A stretch of DNA of 54,353 nucleotides from Anaeromassilibacillus sp. An172 (GTDB taxonomy: Bacteria > Bacillota > Clostridia > Oscillospirales > Acutalibacteraceae), in the NCBI RefSeq assembly GCF_002160515.1, contig NZ_NFKS01000020.1, forward strand, positions 1 to 54,353. Direction: 5' to 3'. The notes under the pieces were generated by a model. The model was given only the letters and a program-made list of their open reading frames with translations, did not search any database and was not told where the DNA came from. Positions 15,589 to 26,000 of the stretch are shown piece after piece. The first letter of the stretch is position 1; the number at the start of each line of letters is the position of its first letter. The position numbers and the translations under genes are program-made.

Positions 15589-16968
15589 ATGGCAATTGTT
15601 CATTTCGTAAATTACCAAAAACCGCAAACCTATAATACAATGTCGTTTGTCTTGCAATACACAATGCGAGATGACAAAACCGTTGCCGATGACGGCAATA
15701 AGTATGTGACCGGTGTTAACTGCACACCGCAGTCTGCCTATACCGAGTTTAATAACACCAAGCGGTTATATAACAAAACGGATAAAAGACTGTTCTATCA
15801 TTTCGTTCAATCCTTTTCGGTGGATGAAAATATATCACCGCAAACGGCACACGAAATAGCAGTTAGATTTGCCGAGGAAACTGAAAAATTTTCCGGCTTC
15901 GAAATCGTAGTGTCCACCCACTGCGACCGTGACCATATCCACTCGCATTTTGTTATGAACAGCGTAAACGCAGAAAGCGGTAAAAAGTTTCACATCACCG
16001 AAAGCGAGGTGGAAATGCTGATGCAAAAATCAGACGTCCTCTGCCTTGAATATGGGTTGTCGGTTTTGAAACCCAAGCCTCCTACCGAGAGAGCAAAGCC
16101 GATGAACGACCGTGAATATCGGTCTGCTGAAAAGGGCGAAAGTTGGAAGATACGGCTTGAAGCTGTTATCTCAAATGTAATGCGGACCGCCGCTTCCAAA
16201 GAGCATTTTATTATGCTGATGGAAGCAGAAGGTTACGGTGTCAAGTGGACGGACACTCGTAAGAATATCACCTACACCACACCCGAAGGCAAAGCCTGTC
16301 GGGACTGCAAATTACACCTAACAAAATTTCTAAAGGAGAGTATGGAATATGAGTTCATCTACAGAGCGGAAATCACCGCAAGATTTAATAACCGAAGCAC
16401 AGCAGAAGATCACCACCGCAGAAAAGGTTCATCCTTGCGTGGCGGTGACCGAGCCGAACTGGATGGCAATGATATCTACGCAGAGATCACAGATAGATTT
16501 GCTGAAGGAGATTCGGGATACACTGCCTACGCTGACGACCGAGAAAGAGTTAAAAGTGTATATGGATCGGCAGCTGAAGGTACTGATGCAGTACACCGAG
16601 CAGACCAAAGAAGCGACCGCGCAGTTTCAGACGGCGATGGAAACGTCGGCGGCGGAACTGACCGAGAATATCAATCGGCTGATAACGGATACCGAGAAAC
16701 AGGTTGGGAGAATGAGCGAGAGCTGTTCGAACAACATCTCTATGCTTCGCAGTACAGCGGAGGACAAACTGGAGAGACATACCAACAAACTGTTTTGGCT
16801 TGCTCTGATACCTTCGGCGGTACTCATAGTGTTGGAACTGATGCGGCATATCTTATCGGCGATATCGGTAATATAATTGACGAGGATGCTCCCGTGGAAG
16901 ATTGCACTACCAAGTACTACCCGGCAGAGCGTAAGAAAAAACAAGGCCCCGTGATGAGCGGGATGTAA
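15589..16968 (+). CDS. MobP-type relaxase of element A, with a second gene nested in its 3' half
   Basis: The relaxase has about 459 residues. Its metal-binding histidine motif HCDRDHIHSH lies at about 111-120, and the N-terminal region (MAIVHFVNYQKPQ) carries the Tyr candidates. The first 250 residues read as a normal relaxase. From about residue 254 to 430 the sequence becomes rich in Gly, Asp, Arg and Ser with little predicted structure, exactly where another frame encodes a well-formed protein (16349-16876). The last 30 residues (DEDAPVEDC to KKKQGPVMSGM) look normal again. ATG 15589 has a GAGGGTGA site; an in-frame ATG at 15571 is less likely. A terminator follows at 16970. Confidence 0.82.
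   Translation: MAIVHFVNYQKPQTYNTMSFVLQYTMRDDKTVADDGNKYVTGVNCTPQSAYTEFNNTKRLYNKTDKRLFYHFVQSFSVDENISPQTAHEIAVRFAEETEKFSGFEIVVSTHCDRDHIHSHFVMNSVNAESGKKFHITESEVEMLMQKSDVLCLEYGLSVLKPKPPTERAKPMNDREYRSAEKGESWKIRLEAVISNVMRTAASKEHFIMLMEAEGYGVKWTDTRKNITYTTPEGKACRDCKLHLTKFLKESMEYEFIYRAEITARFNNRSTAEDHHRRKGSSLRGGDRAELDGNDIYAEITDRFAEGDSGYTAYADDRERVKSVYGSAAEGTDAVHRADQRSDRAVSDGDGNVGGGTDREYQSADNGYRETGWENERELFEQHLYASQYSGGQTGETYQQTVLACSDTFGGTHSVGTDAAYLIGDIGNIIDEDAPVEDCTTKYYPAERKKKQGPVMSGM
16349..16876 (+). CDS. Nested gene: coiled-coil protein with C-terminal membrane helix, inside the relaxase gene
   Basis: The 175-residue frame lies wholly within the relaxase gene in the +1 frame. ATG 16349 is preceded by AAAGGAGA (16332-16339) at 9 bases, a strong internal ribosome site. 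The protein is Glu/Gln/Lys/Thr-rich and strongly helical over about 15-145 (DLLKEIRDTLPTL and heptad-like QTKEATAQFQ), and ends in a hydrophobic helix (LFWLALIPSAVLIVLELM, about 148-168). Nested mob genes of this kind are known in ColE1 (mbeB and mbeD inside mbeA). Its role in mobilization is inferred from this parallel; no homology to MbeB was checked. Confidence 0.72.
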   Translation: MSSSTERKSPQDLITEAQQKITTAEKVHPCVAVTEPNWMAMISTQRSQIDLLKEIRDTLPTLTTEKELKVYMDRQLKVLMQYTEQTKEATAQFQTAMETSAAELTENINRLITDTEKQVGRMSESCSNNISMLRSTAEDKLERHTNKLFWLALIPSAVLIVLELMRHILSAISVI

Positions 16969-16969
16969 A

Positions 16970-17006
16970 GAGCGTGAGAAAATCTCTAATCTCACGCTCA
17001 TTTTTT
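16970..17006 (+). terminator. Terminator after the relaxase
   Basis: GAGCGTGAGA / TCTCACGCTC form a perfect 10-bp stem followed by ATTTTTTAT. Confidence 0.88.
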
Positions 17007-17040
17007 ATAACTATTTTTAATTTTGAAAGGATTGTTTTTT

Positions 17041-17250
17041 ATGAACGAAAAAAAGTATATCACTGCTGCTGAAAACGCACAGAAAGATAACATCCCCGAA
17101 GATTGCAGATACACCTATTTTGCAAGGACGGTTGTTGTGGACGGTGCAAAATACCCCGTAATATCCGCAATACCGATTGCTTCAAGTGAACTGCGGATTG
17201 ACTGTGCTGAGGATAAAATCCTTCAGCTCATAACCGGCGAAAAAAATTAA
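17041..17250 (+). CDS. Small hypothetical protein between relaxase and recombinase
   Basis: The 69-residue protein (MNEKKYITAAENAQKDN...) contains a central segment rich in beta strands (TYFARTVVVDGAKYPVISAIP) and no recognised motif. It has a GAAAGGA ribosome site 9 bases upstream. Its position next to the recombinase recalls recombination directionality factors, but no helix-turn-helix is visible, so I assign no function. Confidence 0.5.
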   Translation: MNEKKYITAAENAQKDNIPEDCRYTYFARTVVVDGAKYPVISAIPIASSELRIDCAEDKILQLITGEKN

Positions 17251-17271
17251 CAGTTTTGTCGCTGGACTTTG

Positions 17272-17319
17272 AAACCGAGTAGTGATATGGTGTTGCTGTA
17301 TCCTACTCGGTTTGATTTT
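17272..17319 (+). terminator. Terminator before the recombinase
   Basis: AAACCGAGTAG and CTACTCGGTTT form an 11-bp stem around a 20-base loop, followed by GATTTTA. A second small hairpin (GAGCCGCACTCGGCTC, 17322-17337) lies just upstream of the recombinase ribosome site. Confidence 0.65.
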
Positions 17320-17357
17320 ACAGAGCCGCACTCGGCTCGGAAAGGATACGAAATATT

Positions 17358-19037
17358 ATGTTAAAATCAACCGAGAATACAAACAATTTAATAACTGCAC
17401 TTTATTGCAGACTGTCTCAAGAGGACGAAAGGCTCGGCGAATCCCTTTCAATCGAGAATCAGAAAATCATACTTCAAAAGTACGCTGACGATCACGGCTT
17501 CCGCAACTGCAAATTTTATGTAGATGACGGATACAGTGGTACCGATTTCAAAAGACCTGCCCATGTGCAAATGATGAAGGATGTTGAAGCAGGTAAAATT
17601 GGAATCGTAATCGTAAAAGACCAATCCCGTCTCGGCAGAGATTATCTGGAAACAGGACACTTAATGGATATTAAATTTCCATCCTATGACGTAAGATTTA
17701 TTGCAATCAACGATGGGTATGACAGCATCAATAGAGCGGATAATGATTTCTCCGGTATGCGTAATTACTTCAACGATTTTTATGCTGCCGATACGAGCAG
17801 AAAAATCCGTGCGGTGCAGAGAGCAAAAGGTCAACGTGGTGAGCGTATAAGCACAGCAACACCATACGGCTATATGCGTAACCCCGAAAACAAAAAGGAA
17901 TTAATTCCCGACCCACAGACTGCGCCTATTGTAAAACGCATATTCGATATGTATGCATCTGGACTCGGTGTCGTTAAAATCTGCGACATACTGTGTGAGG
18001 AAAAGATACTCTCCCCAAGCGTATATATCTTCCAAACCACAGGAAAGCGTATCGGCAACCCCGACCTTAACCGTCCGTATCATTGGGCGCAGACCACAGT
18101 TCGCAAAATGCTTGAAAATCAGGAATATGTGGGCGACACCGTAAACTTTAAAACTTATTCCAAGTCGAATAAGTTAAAGAAACGGCTTAAAAATGACCCC
18201 GACAAAATTCTCATATTCAAGAACACGCACGAAGGCATTGTTGAGCGAGAGGTGTTCGAGAGAGTGCAAAAGCACTTTGCCGGACGAAAGCGTCCCGATA
18301 AGCAAGGCGAGGTGGATAAGTACGCAGGTATCCTATACTGTGGCGATTGCCACAAGCGGTTATACCTTGCAAGAGCAAAAACACTTGCACCCGAAAAGAA
18401 TGCGTTTCAATGCGGCGGATACCGTAGGCGCACCACCGATTGCACGGCACACAATATTCGTGAAATAGTGTTAGACCAAATTGTGCTTGACGATTTGAAA
18501 AGGATGACCGCCTTCGCAAGAGAAGAACCCGATAAGTTCTATGAGGCAGCTATGCAAAAAGCAAAAAGCGAAGCCGAAAAGTTTTATGCCCTTGCTAAAA
18601 AACAAAAGGATAAAATCGAAGACCGTATCAAAAAGATAGACAATATTATCCGTTGTCTGTATGAGGATCGTGTGGTCGGCAGAATAACCGTAGAGCGTTA
18701 TGATGAAATGGCTTGTGGATACGAACAGGAACAAGCCGAACTGAAGCTCGAACTCGAAAGTCTGAACAAAGGGATTGCAGAGTTAGATGCACACGAACAG
18801 TCGGTACGAGAGTTTATGGCAAAGGCAAAGCAGTATGTGGAGATGCCGAAACTGACACCCGAATTGCTTCGAGCCTTCATCCGTAGGATTGAGGTATTTG
18901 AGAAAGAGGTCAAATACTCTCACACTTGCGGAAATCCCGTAGTAATATACTACAAATTCCAAATGAAGAAACTCGAAACACTCACCGTAATGTTCGGCAC
19001 TTATGACGAAGATGCAGAGGAAGATATCTCTGCATAA
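17358..19037 (+). CDS. Large serine recombinase, TnpX/TndX-like, of element A
   Basis: The 559-residue recombinase has a resolvase-type catalytic domain (about 12-160) with candidate nucleophile Ser20 in YCRLSQED and the DQSRLGRDY arginine motif (about 91-99). Next come a recombinase domain, a zinc-ribbon (CGDCHKRL ... C), a coiled-coil (about 390-480) and a DUF4368-like C-terminus. Enzymes of this family excise and integrate elements at GA dinucleotides. It lies just inside the right end of element A and is the likely agent of its movement. Its relative at 35403-37259 has the same layout but differs throughout. The ribosome site is GGAAAGGA. Confidence 0.88.
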   Translation: MLKSTENTNNLITALYCRLSQEDERLGESLSIENQKIILQKYADDHGFRNCKFYVDDGYSGTDFKRPAHVQMMKDVEAGKIGIVIVKDQSRLGRDYLETGHLMDIKFPSYDVRFIAINDGYDSINRADNDFSGMRNYFNDFYAADTSRKIRAVQRAKGQRGERISTATPYGYMRNPENKKELIPDPQTAPIVKRIFDMYASGLGVVKICDILCEEKILSPSVYIFQTTGKRIGNPDLNRPYHWAQTTVRKMLENQEYVGDTVNFKTYSKSNKLKKRLKNDPDKILIFKNTHEGIVEREVFERVQKHFAGRKRPDKQGEVDKYAGILYCGDCHKRLYLARAKTLAPEKNAFQCGGYRRRTTDCTAHNIREIVLDQIVLDDLKRMTAFAREEPDKFYEAAMQKAKSEAEKFYALAKKQKDKIEDRIKKIDNIIRCLYEDRVVGRITVERYDEMACGYEQEQAELKLELESLNKGIAELDAHEQSVREFMAKAKQYVEMPKLTPELLRAFIRRIEVFEKEVKYSHTCGNPVVIYYKFQMKKLETLTVMFGTYDEDAEEDISA

Positions 19038-19043
19038 AAGTAA

Positions 19044-19073
19044 TAACCGGAAGGCAAAATTGCCTTCCGGTTA
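19044..19073 (+). terminator. Terminator after the element A recombinase
   Basis: TAACCGGAAGGCAA / TTGCCTTCCGGTTA form a perfect 14-bp stem with a 2-base spacer. There is no real T run, so it may also act as a structural end signal beside the right end of the element. Confidence 0.6.
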
Positions 19074-19098
19074 CATACCACCCTAAAAACTTCGCTAA

Positions 19099-19100
19099 GA
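19099..19100. other. attR: Right GA dinucleotide of element A
   Basis: This GA directly follows the terminal TAAAAACTTCGCTAA. Downstream of it the host reading frame resumes as (G)AA CAC ATA GCA. It pairs with GA at 1614-1615. Confidence 0.6.
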
Positions 19101-19230
19101 ACACATAGCAAAACAGGAGGAGGATTATTTTAAACACAACGATGAATACATATTTTTCCCTGATTGGTTTAAAAGCAAAACAAACTTTGAATCTGATCCC
19201 TGTTATTTTTCAAACTACTTTGAAAAGTAC

Positions 19231-20067
19231 ATGAGAGTTCAAAAGGCTTTTAAGAAAGATAAACCTTTTACGTCAGCTGAGAAAAGATGGTTTTGGATAA
19301 CAAAAACCAATGAAGCAATATACGGCAAGACTTCTCAATGCGGTAACGTAAGCAGCGAAAAGCTTAAAAACATGGAAGGCTCTGAATACTCAATAAAGCT
19401 TTTTGCCTATCAGCTTCCACGGTTACAGGGCATACAATGTTTTTACAGTGTAAGTCTTAATAAAGGAACAGGAATAGCCACCGTATCGGTAAAGGACTAC
19501 AACAAGTACAATTTGTTAAATCATTTGAATTTATCAAACCATAAAATGTTGGATGAACAAAGCGACAGAATAAAAAACAGAGAAATCTATGAAACAATAA
19601 AAAAACAGTGCCGGCAGGCAGGAACAAAAATAGCATACAGAACAATTCAGTCCGGTCAGCTGGGCAAGCTTAAACATGAAGGGATTTATTTTTCCGTACT
19701 TGAGAAAGACGGTAAAACGGTAATCGCTTTCAATCCGGTTGTCGCTGACCGAGTGAATTCTACATTGTCTGAAAATCAAAATTCAAATTACAAGTCAGAA
19801 TACAGATACAACAGGGATATCCTTGACAGTCTGAAAAAGAAATCAGCAATTCAGGGAGTTAAGCTTTCATACACCACAATAACCTCCGATACAAAGAATC
19901 GGATTTATGATAAATTCTACACAAGGGAGAGTGATAAACGATTTGTCGCATTTAAAATTAAAGGAAGTGATAACTATACACTGGTTTACTTAGAAACTGA
20001 CATGGAAATAAAAAACACCTTGTCTCCTAAACAAGTACAGCAGACAAAAACAAGTACAAATAAATAA
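19231..20067 (+). CDS. Hypothetical ICE protein, N-terminus cut off by element A
   Basis: The frame opens at ATG 19231 (278 residues), but clear coding sequence in the same frame extends upstream to 19099 (reading NDEYIFFPDWFKSK) with no start codon and an in-frame stop exactly at the element A junction. In the intact ICE it would start at GTG 1608 (about 325 residues), overlapping the relaxase end. It contains two related stretches of about 70 residues (QAGTKIAYRTIQS and IQGVKLSYTTITS mark the matching parts), suggesting an internal duplication. No family was recognised. If ATG 19231 is used, the product lacks about 47 residues. Confidence 0.6.
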   Translation: MRVQKAFKKDKPFTSAEKRWFWITKTNEAIYGKTSQCGNVSSEKLKNMEGSEYSIKLFAYQLPRLQGIQCFYSVSLNKGTGIATVSVKDYNKYNLLNHLNLSNHKMLDEQSDRIKNREIYETIKKQCRQAGTKIAYRTIQSGQLGKLKHEGIYFSVLEKDGKTVIAFNPVVADRVNSTLSENQNSNYKSEYRYNRDILDSLKKKSAIQGVKLSYTTITSDTKNRIYDKFYTRESDKRFVAFKIKGSDNYTLVYLETDMEIKNTLSPKQVQQTKTSTNK

Positions 20068-20077
20068 GGAGGCAAAC

Positions 20078-23000
20078 ATGTCAACAAAGTATGAGAGAAT
20101 TTCAGAGCTTTATGCAGATACCTGCAAAGCTGTTGTTTCCTCACCGAAAAAATGGCAGGAGTTTTTAAAGTCAGCTTGCAGAAATTACAAGCTGCGATTT
20201 GATGAACTGCTTTTGATTTACGCTCAGCGTCCCGATGCAACAGCAGTGCTGGAGATAGAGCAATGGAATAAATTTGGGCGATATGTAAAAAGAGGAAGTC
20301 ACGGTATTGCAGTATTTGAAAATGCAAAAAGAACAAATCAAAGACTTGTTCATTACTTTGATATTTCAGACACAGTCAACAGCAAATATGCAAGACCTGT
20401 TCCTATATGGAAAATGAAGGAGGAATATGAAAACAAAGTAATAAACGGTTTTGAAAAAAGGTTCGGCGTTATAGAAAACAACATGACATTGCCCGATGCG
20501 ATTGTCAGTACCGTTTCAAAAACCGTTGAAGCAAGCATACAGAATTATAAAAGGACTCTTATAAGGGAGTCGGAAAACAGTTTTCTTTCTGACCTTGATG
20601 AAACCGCAATAACGTCCGTCTACAGAAACATAGTTTCAAACAGCATTGCTTTTTTGGTTATGACAAGACTGGAAATTGATACATCAAAATATTTCGATGA
20701 TGAAGATTTCAGCGACATTACAAGCTTTAATACTGTTGAAACATTAAACGCCATTGGCTTGGCGACCGGAGAAGTGTACCAAAAACTGCTCACATCTGTG
20801 GCAAATGTGGTTTTATCATTAGAAAAAAACAGAAAAGCCATTGACGAAAAAAATAATAATAATTACAATGAAAACAGCAGTAAAAATATAGACGAGAGGA
20901 GTTTTTCAGATGAAAGAAATCAAATACAAGATGGTAGGCGACTACATGCTTCCGGACTTTGGCGAGGACGAGAAGGAAGAGGAGATGGAGCAGGAGCTGG
21001 GAATATACGCACTGCTGAGGAAAGAGTTCCTGATGGAGTACCGCAAGCTGGAGTACATGAACCTCTTAACAACGGGCAAGCTGACGGAACATCTTTTGGA
21101 GGTGGAGAAGCAGGCTCAGGAGCTGACCGACATGCTGACAGAGCAGATGAAGGAAAGACAGGGCTTGACCGAGGAGCTGAAAGCCAAAGACCAGATGGCA
21201 TGGGTTCAGGGAATGAACAACATCCAGAACGCAGTGAGAGAGATAGTGAGAGAACAGGTGATTTACGCTTAAAACCTCTCCCCTCTTTAGAAACTCAAAT
21301 ATCGGCAATAGAAGAAACAGAGGAAACAAAAACCTCTGTTTTTTCTTTTTCTCAGGAAATTATAGATAATGTACTTTGCAGTGGAAGCGGCGTATCTGAG
21401 GGTAAATTACGTATTTATGAACAATATCAAAAAAACCTTTCACCAAAAGAAAATGAAAAGTTTCTTAAAGACGAATATGGTATCGGCGGTTCATCTCCCG
21501 TGATGATCATAAACGAAACAAAGATAAGTGAATGGCACAACGGTAAAGGAATAGAGCTTTCAACCGGATTTAACGAAAACGCTGTAAAGCTTCATCTTCC
21601 ATGGAAAAAAGTCGAACGCAGGCTATTTGACCTAATAAAGCTTGACAGATACTTAAATCCAAAAGAAAAAGAAATTTATCCTAAGTGGCTTGAGAAACAA
21701 AAAAGCAAAGAGCTTGACACAAGCTTTGTAAAGACAGACTCATCAGAAAAGAAAGAATATGAATATCACCTTGGCGATAAGGTATACATTGGTGCTTCGG
21801 AATATGAAATTCTATCCTTTGACGAAAACAGAGTAATGCTCTATGATACCGGCTCTCCGCTTTTTAATAAAGAAATGACACGCTCTGACTTTGATAGACT
21901 TGTTTCCGAAAATCCCATGAACGAGCATTTACAGGTCAAAGAAAATTCGGAACCGGTTCCGGAAAAAACACTTGCTCAAAGGCTTGTTGATTTATATAAG
22001 GACTATGACTTCTATGATTATCAGGACAATCTTGAACTCGGTGAAACTGATGAAGATGCTGTTTCAAAAATGGCGGAACACATCAAAGATAAACAATCAT
22101 GCGAAGATATCATCAGTTATATGACTGACTATATTGCCGAACTAAGCATCAACGAAAACGAATCACAACAAACCTTTGATACACCTGATTACAGCCACAT
22201 TGAGTACCTGCAAACATTGCTTGATGATTTAATAGCTTACTCTGCAACGATTGAGAAAAAAACTGAAACGGTTCCGGAAAACACGGAAGAACCGGAAATC
22301 CGTCCGTCTGAAGAATTAAAGGCTGTTCAGGAGATACCGGAACAAAATACATTAAAGCCCCCTGTTTCAATGTCAAAAGCATCTGTTTTACGTACTGACA
22401 CTCCTATTTCCGAAAGGCACAATTTCAATCTTAATGAAAATGAGGTTGAGTATGTGGGCAAAAAAGAGCGTTTTCGCCGAAATATTATGGCAATACAGCT
22501 TTTAAAAAAATGTCAGGATGAAAACCGTTTTGCTACTCCTGAAGAACAGGTAATTCTGTCAAAATATGTAGGCTGGGGCGGTATTCCCGAAGCCTTTGAC
22601 GAGAGAAATTCAGCCTGGGCAACAGAATATCTTGAGCTTTCAACTGTCTTAACCCAGGGGGAATATGCCGCCGCAAGAGAAAGCACTCTCACAGCATTTT
22701 ATACTCCGCCGGAAGTAATAAATGCTGTTTACAGTGCCATTGAAAATATGGGATTTACACAGGGAAATATACTTGAACCATCATGCGGCATCGGCAATTT
22801 CATAGGTATGCTTCCGGACAGCATGAAAGAAAGCAAAGTATATGGTGTTGAACTTGATACGATATCGGGAAGTATAGCACAACAGTTATACCAAAAGCAC
22901 TCAATAGCTGTTCAGGGATTTGAAGAAACGAATTTACCTGACAGTTTTTTTGATATAGCTGTAGGCAACGTACCTTTTGGTGATTTTAAGGTCATTGACA

Positions 23001-26000
23001 AAAGGTATAACAAGCATAAATTCCTGATACATGATTATTTCTTTGCGAAAACTTTGGATAAGCTTCGCCCGGGCGGTGTGATGGCATTCATTACCTCTAA
23101 GGGTACAATGGACAAGGAAAACAACTCCGTGAGAAAGTATATTGCCCAAAGAGCCGAGCTTTTAGGTGCTATCCGATTGCCCAATGATACATTTAAGGGC
23201 AATGCAGGAACCGAGGTTGTTTCCGATATTCTTTTTCTACAGAAAAGGGACAGAGTGCTTGACCTTTCTCCCGATTGGGTTGACTTAGCTGTAAACGATG
23301 ACGGTATAAAAATGAACTCTTATTTTGTTCAGCACCCTGAAATGATTTTAGGTGAAATGAAAATGATATCCGGACGTTTCGGCACGGAAGCTACCTGCGA
23401 ACCTATAGAGGGAGCCGACTTAAAGTCACAGCTTGCAGAAGCCGTATCAAAGATAAACGGCACAATAACCGCTTATGAACAAAATGAAGTCGAAGAAGCA
23501 ACAGAGTTCATAACGGCTGACCCTACGGTCAGAAATTTTTCCTACACTGTTGTTGACGGAAATCTGTACTACAGAGAAAACTCCAGAATGAACCTTTGCA
23601 AGGTTTCGTCCAATGCCGAAACACGAATAAAGGAAATGATTAAAATCCGTGACTCGGCAAGAAACTTGCTCGACCTGCAAAAAGAGAATTTTCCCGATGA
23701 TGATATAAAAGCAGAACAGGAAAATCTTAACAAGCTTTACGATAAGTTCTTTGAAAAATACGGTCTTTTGAGTTCCCGTGGAAACTCTGTTTTTAAAAAT
23801 GACAGCTCTTACCCATTGCTTACCTCCTTGGAAATAGTCAATGAAGAAGGACAGCTTGAGCGAAAAGCTGATATGTTTACAAAGAGAACAATCAGACCTC
23901 ATCAGGCTGTTACATCTGTAGACACTGCAAGCGAAGCTTTAGCTTTGTCAATCGGAGAAAAAGCTACAGTGGATATGGAATATATGTCAGAGCTTACAGG
24001 CAAAAGCGAACAGGAAATATTTAAAGAGCTTAAAGGGGTTATATTTCTGAATCCCATGCACGGATACGGAACTCTCACTGAAGCAAAATACCTGACGGCT
24101 GATGAGTATCTCTCCGGTAATGTTAGAGAAAAGCTGAGAACAGCAAGAAAGACAGCAGAGCTTTATCCCGATGATTACACGGTAAATGTAGAAGCGTTGG
24201 AAAAAGTTCAGCCAAAGAATTTAACAGCAAGTGAAATTTCCGTAAGGCTTGGTGCTACGTGGCTGCCTTCCGAAATAGTACAGCAATTTGTATTTGAACT
24301 TTTACAGACACCCAGATATACACAGTGGAATATGAAAGTAAACTTTTCAAAATACACAGGAAAATGGAATATTTCAGGCAAAAGTGCTGACAGGAATAAT
24401 ATCAGAGCTGAACAGAAATACGGAACATCAAGGATTAGCGCCTACTACATCATCGAAGAAACATTAAATCTGAAAGACGTCCGTATTTTTGATTATGAGG
24501 AAACTCCGGACGGCAAGAAAAAAGCTGTTTTGAATAAAAGAGAAACTGCTATTGCTCAATCAAAACAGGAACTCATTAAACAGGAATTTCAGGACTGGAT
24601 ATGGAAAGACCCCGTTCGCCGTGAAGAACTCACAAAAATGTATAACGAAAAATTCAACTCAATTCGCCCACGTGAATATGACGGAAGTCATATTATATTC
24701 AGTGGGATGAACCCTGAAATTAAACTTAGAGAACATCAAAGAAATGCGGTTGCACATATTCTTTACGGCGGAAATACTCTCCTCGCCCATGTGGTTGGAG
24801 CCGGCAAAACCTTTGAAATGGTTGCCGCCGCACAGGAAAGCAAACGCTTGGGACTTTGTCAGAAATCCCTCTTTGTTGTTCCCAATCACCTCACAGAACA
24901 ATGGGCTTCTGAATACTTACAGCTTTATCCTGCGGCGAATATCCTTGTTGCCACAAAGAAAGATTTTGAAACCAAAAACCGAAAGAGGTTCTGCGGAAGA
25001 ATTGCTACAGGCGATTATGATGCGGTTATTATAGGTCATTCACAATTTGAAAAGATTCCTATGTCAATCGAAAGACAGCGTGCCTTTTTGGAAGAACAGC
25101 TTGATGATATAACACAGGGTATTGACGAACTTAAAAGAAACCGTGGTGACAGCTTCTCTGTTAAGGAATTGGAAAGAACAAGGAAAGCTGTTAAACAAAA
25201 GCTTGATAAACTCAATGACCAAAGCAGAAAGGATGACGTTGTTACCTTTGAGGAGCTTGGCGTTGACCGCATATTCATTGATGAAAGTCATTATTACAAA
25301 AATCTATTTCTTTACACAAAAATGCGTAATGTGGGCGGTATTGCTCAAACCGAAGCACAGAAATCTTCAGACCTCTTTATGAAATGCAGATACCTTGACG
25401 AGCTTACCGGAGGACGTGGCGTTGTATTTGCAACAGGCACACCGATTTCAAACAGTATGGTGGAACTTTATACCATTCAGCGATATTTGCAGTACGGTAA
25501 GCTTCAGCAAAACGGATTACAGCATTTTGACGCTTGGGCTTCTACCTTTGGCGAAACAGTAACGGCAACAGAGCTTACTCCCGAGGGAACCGGATATCGC
25601 ATGAAAACACGTTTTTCAAGGTTCTACAACCTTCCTGAACTTATGGCTATGTTCAAAGAAGCTGCAGATATTCAAACTGCCGACATGTTAAATTTACCAG
25701 TTCCAAAAGCAAACTTTCATAATGTAGCGGTTAAGCCTTCCGAAATGCAAAAGGAAATGGTTTTATCTCTTTCTGAAAGAGCAGAGAAAGTAAGAAACGG
25801 AATGGTTGATTCAAAGGATGATAATATGCTGAAAATCACCAATGACGGCAGAAAGCTTGCCCTCGACCAAAGAATGATAAACCCCATGCTTCCTGATTTT
25901 GAAGGCAGTAAATTAAACGCCTGCGTTGACAATATTCATCGTATTTGGACCGAAACAGCCGATAAGAAATCCACACAGCTTGTTTTCTGTGATTTATCAA

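Larger units (their letters stand above)
1616..19098 (+). mobile_element. Element A: TnpX/TndX-type mobilizable element with cargo
   Basis: The element is flanked by GA at 1614-1615 and 19099-19100. Near the two ends lies an inverted repeat: TTAGCGAAGTTTTA at 1629-1642 against TAAAAACTTCGCTAA at 19084-19098. A large serine recombinase gene (17358-19037) sits just inside the right end, as in Tn4451-like elements. Removing the element and one GA joins GTG GCA GA (1608-1615) to A CAC ATA (19101 on) and opens a continuous frame into the hypothetical gene at 19231. The left repeat lies 13 bases inside the GA while the right one touches it, so the left boundary could shift slightly. Confidence 0.7.
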
